From Scleroderma bovista (Eukaryota > Basidiomycota > Agaricomycetes > Boletales > Sclerodermataceae), in assembly GCA_037178675.1 (NCBI GenBank), contig JAYMGJ010000157.1:310001-374000 (forward strand): 64,000 bases of DNA, read 5' to 3'. Both the position numbers and the translations under genes were made by a program. A model generated the notes under the pieces. It was not told the origin of the DNA. It saw nothing but the letters and a program-made list of their open reading frames with translations, and searched no databases. This document shows positions 61,041-64,000 of this stretch, one piece after another; position 1 is the stretch's first letter; every line of letters starts with the position of its first letter.

Positions 61041-64000
61041 ATGGCTCGCATTCCAACCTTACCCCTCGACCCCCAGCGGAGAAATCGTGCACCTTCCGTA
61101 TCGAATACTAATGGAAACTTTTCGTTAGCTTCCACTCGGCCACTTCAGATTGGCCGACCACCCTCCCGTCCGGTGACCCCAAGCACTACGAATGCATTCG
61201 CTCCATCGTCGCCCAAGGCACCTGCATTTGCATCCCCAAAGGGCCCCGTTCGTCCCCAAAGATCTGAACTAAGATCGCGACAAACGTCCGATTATTCCGC
61301 CTCTGAACGAACATCCACCTCGTCACGCGTGGCCTATGATTACAACTTAAGAGATCGCAGAGATAGTTCGAGTACAACTCGTTCGGATGCTTCCACCTCA
61401 CAACGATTCAATAACGGAACCATCTTTGGCAATAAACCCCGGCTGGACCTTGCTCTTACTGCCACAGATGAGGGAGTAACCACGTCCCCGGTGTCTAGTA
61501 CAACATCTCCGTCCCTTTCTACCGTCATGGCCGCCTTCAAAGATGCTGGCGCTAGAAGGCGAAGGATGACGGATGAAGCTGATGAGGATTTTGAGAGGGA
61601 AAGAAGAGCAGAAATTGAACGACAAAAAGTGACACAGGAACGTATTAGAGACCGCATACCTGGACGAAGGGCGACGGGTAAGGCAAAAGCAGGCGATATC
61701 GATGGTGAGTGATCCTCTCAGCGAAACAGATATATTGGGTCCAACTTTGGCAAATCTCGACTAAGTCACTGTGCACATTCACAGCTGTCCTAGACGAGAT
61801 CAAAGACGACTGGGAATTTGTCATTGACCCCGACGTAAGAACGAAATCATGTCGTTTTTGTTGGTTCTAACCCTGGCTATGTCCACCCAGTTCAACAACG
61901 TAGAACTGGCTCTTTCTCTCTTGGATGGACCGTCCAGCGGCAAGAGCATGGACTCATTCACCGCAACCAAAGTGATGCTCTCGCAAGCATTGAAGGGCTC
62001 TGTTGACAGTCAGTAATTCACACCTGTTATGGCTCCCCATTAATTCGTATCCTTGGGTGGGTAGAGCATTATAAGGCCTTTGCAGATGCACTGCCACATC
62101 ATACTGGCCTGCTGAACCACCTAGGTCTCGTGCAGACCCAAGCCCAGGAAACTCGAATATCTTTACAAGAAGCTAAGGAAGCTCTTGGAACCAGGCGTGC
62201 TGATCTTGTTCAGCTGTGGTCACGGGGTCAAATGGTTGAAGAAATGATGCGACTATTGGATGAAATGTCAGCTTTCTCGTTACATTTATGGAAATTTGGC
62301 TTAAATATTTTAAGTGAATGCCTTAAATCTATTCCCGATGTGTTGGAAGCTCTCATCTCAGAAAAGCGGCTCATTCAAGCATCCGTCCTACTCGTGCGCA
62401 GTCTTAAACTCATCAATAAGCCGGACATGCAGGAGATTGGCGCCGTTTCTGACTTACGGAGTTATCTTACCGGTCAGGAGACTGTACGTGCAATCTACTT
62501 TTCTATGTTAGGAAATTAACTTCTTGTAGGCTCTCCGTGAAATCTTGGTGGACGAACTTCATAATCATCTTTATCTCAAGTCCTTTTGGTGTGACACGCG
62601 ATGGGCTGCATACATTCCCAATCAGGCGACGCGTACGTGGTTTCTTTGTTGCTATTGCATGACTAATTAACATGTTCAGTGCCAAAGGTTGCTTTCGAAG
62701 ATGAATTCGCCAAGTTAGACCAGACCGGTGCGGCCCGTTCTGTTGCAACATCGTTTCCTCATAATTCGCAACCCACACGTTTGTCGCGCTACCTTAGCAA
62801 TCTGGGGTTGCGACCTAATGACCCTCCTTATGATCTTAATGAGCTAAGTTTCCACAGCCATGGGGTTGGTCAAGATATGTCAATGACCTCGTCTGTGTCC
62901 ATTGTCCCGACTTCAACTGGTGGAGTACCTACAGCGTCGTCCCAATTTGGTCAGACAACAATCAATCCAGAAGCGGACTCCTTTGCTTACATTGAAATGT
63001 TGTTGGAGTCCTTGGCTGTCTTGGGTAAGGTCGGGACTGCTCTGGACACGGTTATCCAGCGCCTCCCCAGCGAAATTTATGCCGTGGTCGAGGCAACCGT
63101 CAACGAAGTGGAAGAACGAGCAGAACAAACGAAAAGGAGCTCTCTCATTCTTAGCAATGGCTTCAGGAATAAGTCGGAAGGAGGATACATCTTCACTTCT
63201 AATATGTCGACTGTCATGGATTCAACACAGTTATACCTGACTCCTACCGGAACGGCAGCTGTGAGGGTGTCTACGATCCGCCTCACTGCTCTTGAGTCGT
63301 CGACGAAACGCGTTGATCAAGAGATCCTGAAAGACCTTTTCTGGACAATGTACTCGAAACTTTATGCTTCTATTCAGGGCCTTCGCGTCGTCTTCGAGGT
63401 CTCCAACCGCATTGGAACGGTGCGTGAAAAATGTTCTTCCACCCAAGTGATTCACTCATCACTTTATCTAATTCAGCGTCGGGATTTCAAGGACTCCTCG
63501 GGTGCTAAACCAGGAACGCTTTTCCCTATTGCCGATGTGTGGGCTTTGGTACAAGCTGAAGTATTTTCCAATGCTTTTCCTCCCTTTTCATTCTGACGTT
63601 TTTGCAGGTTCGAACCCTTTTATATGATTACCTAACGGATGAAGAACAAAGCTCCGTGACAGGTCGAAACCCAATTACTTCCATCAACGAGGTACTTCGA
63701 GAAGGGCGCTTTACGCGGGATAAGCTCAAGGTTTCATTGCCACACTTCACCAATCTCTTTACTTACTATCAACTTTGTTGGCAGACGATTTTCCGATTTT
63801 CCGATTCTGACATCAAAGCATCAACAAAAATTCTTAGAAAGCATGAAGATGAACTCATGCTTTCCCTTCGAGAGACGATGCCCGGACTTGTTCAAAGTTC
63901 CTCAGAAAGCGCTGCGCACACCGCATTTTCCACGGTTGCCTCGGATGATCATACCCTTGGAACTACTCTACATCATCGATTACTCATTAAACCCGATCCG
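61041..64000 (+). CDS. SEC8: Exocyst complex subunit Sec8, 3' partial
   Basis: The gene begins MARIPTLPLDPQRR at 61041 and is cut by the right edge. A Ser/Thr/Arg-rich N-terminal region is followed by a charged coiled-coil segment (EDFERERRAEIERQKVTQE). Then comes the Sec8 N-terminal domain: VLDEIKDDWEFVIDPD, FNNVELALSLLDG, HYKAFADALPHHTGLLNHLG, RRADLVQLWSRGQMVEEMMR and, across an intron at about 62268-62310, ECLKSIPDVLEALISEKR, LVRSLKLINKPDM, ALREILVDELHNHLYLKSFW. Further exons reach VRTLLYDYLTDEEQS and FRFSDSDIKAS. Introns are 45-60 nt. Sec8 is a core rod subunit of the exocyst that tethers secretory vesicles to the plasma membrane. It is the second exocyst gene in the window. Confidence 0.94.

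Overview
The window looks like genomic DNA of a filamentous basidiomycete, most likely an Agaricomycete. Genes are dense, transcribed from both strands, and cut by many introns of about 45-75 nt with GT/GC donors and AG acceptors. The content is typical of these fungi: F-box proteins, a KRE6-type glucan synthase, a fungal ceramide glucosyltransferase, a Zn2Cys6 factor and an Ima1 protein. No prokaryotic system, CRISPR array, rRNA gene or intact transposon is visible. Exons were joined by eye from reading-frame continuity and family resemblance; no database search was possible.

Layout. 1-1244 (+): end of a two-repeat Myb-like (Rap1-type) protein. 1507-3184 (+): Rab GDP-dissociation inhibitor. 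3247-8151 (-): RAVE/Rav1 propeller protein. 8152-10160: gene-poor, with a possible relic of Rav1 exon 1. 10161-12973 (-): fasciclin-domain membrane protein. 13561-14934 (+): carnitine/acylcarnitine carrier. 15448-17173 (+): lineage-type unknown protein with apparent frame disruptions. 17282-19137 (-): N-acetylglutamate synthase. 19618-21389 (-): F-box protein. 21516-24880 (+): UBE2O-type E2. 25528-28221 (-): KRE6/SKN1-type glucan synthase. 28294-29458 (-): SNAPC1-like protein. 29568-31485 (+): Ima1. 31992-33058 (-): single-span surface protein. 33416-35911 (-): membrane-anchored heparinase II/III-like protein. 36020-37415 (+): ceramide glucosyltransferase. 37566-38526 (-): homeodomain protein. 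38852-42961 (+): exocyst Sec3. 43080-43701 (-): REEP/DP1 protein. 43888-47276 (+): Zn2Cys6 factor. 48129-52528 (-): RING-containing SNF2 ATPase. 52930-54154 (-): RNase III-like/dsRBD protein. 54307-60664 (-): Mit1/CHD-like remodeller. 61041 to the right edge (+): exocyst Sec8.

How the genes relate. There is no operon. Many genes serve secretion and the cell surface: GDI, Rav1 (V-ATPase assembly), Sec3, Sec8, REEP, KRE6-like, glucosylceramide synthesis and two anchored surface proteins. The right-hand part has a same-strand run of nuclear genes: two SNF2-class ATPases flanking a probably non-catalytic RNase III-dsRBD protein. The most unusual gene-structure signals are GC-AG introns in three genes and two microexons of 9 and 8 nt, the latter coding the first zinc ligand of the Zn2Cys6 factor.
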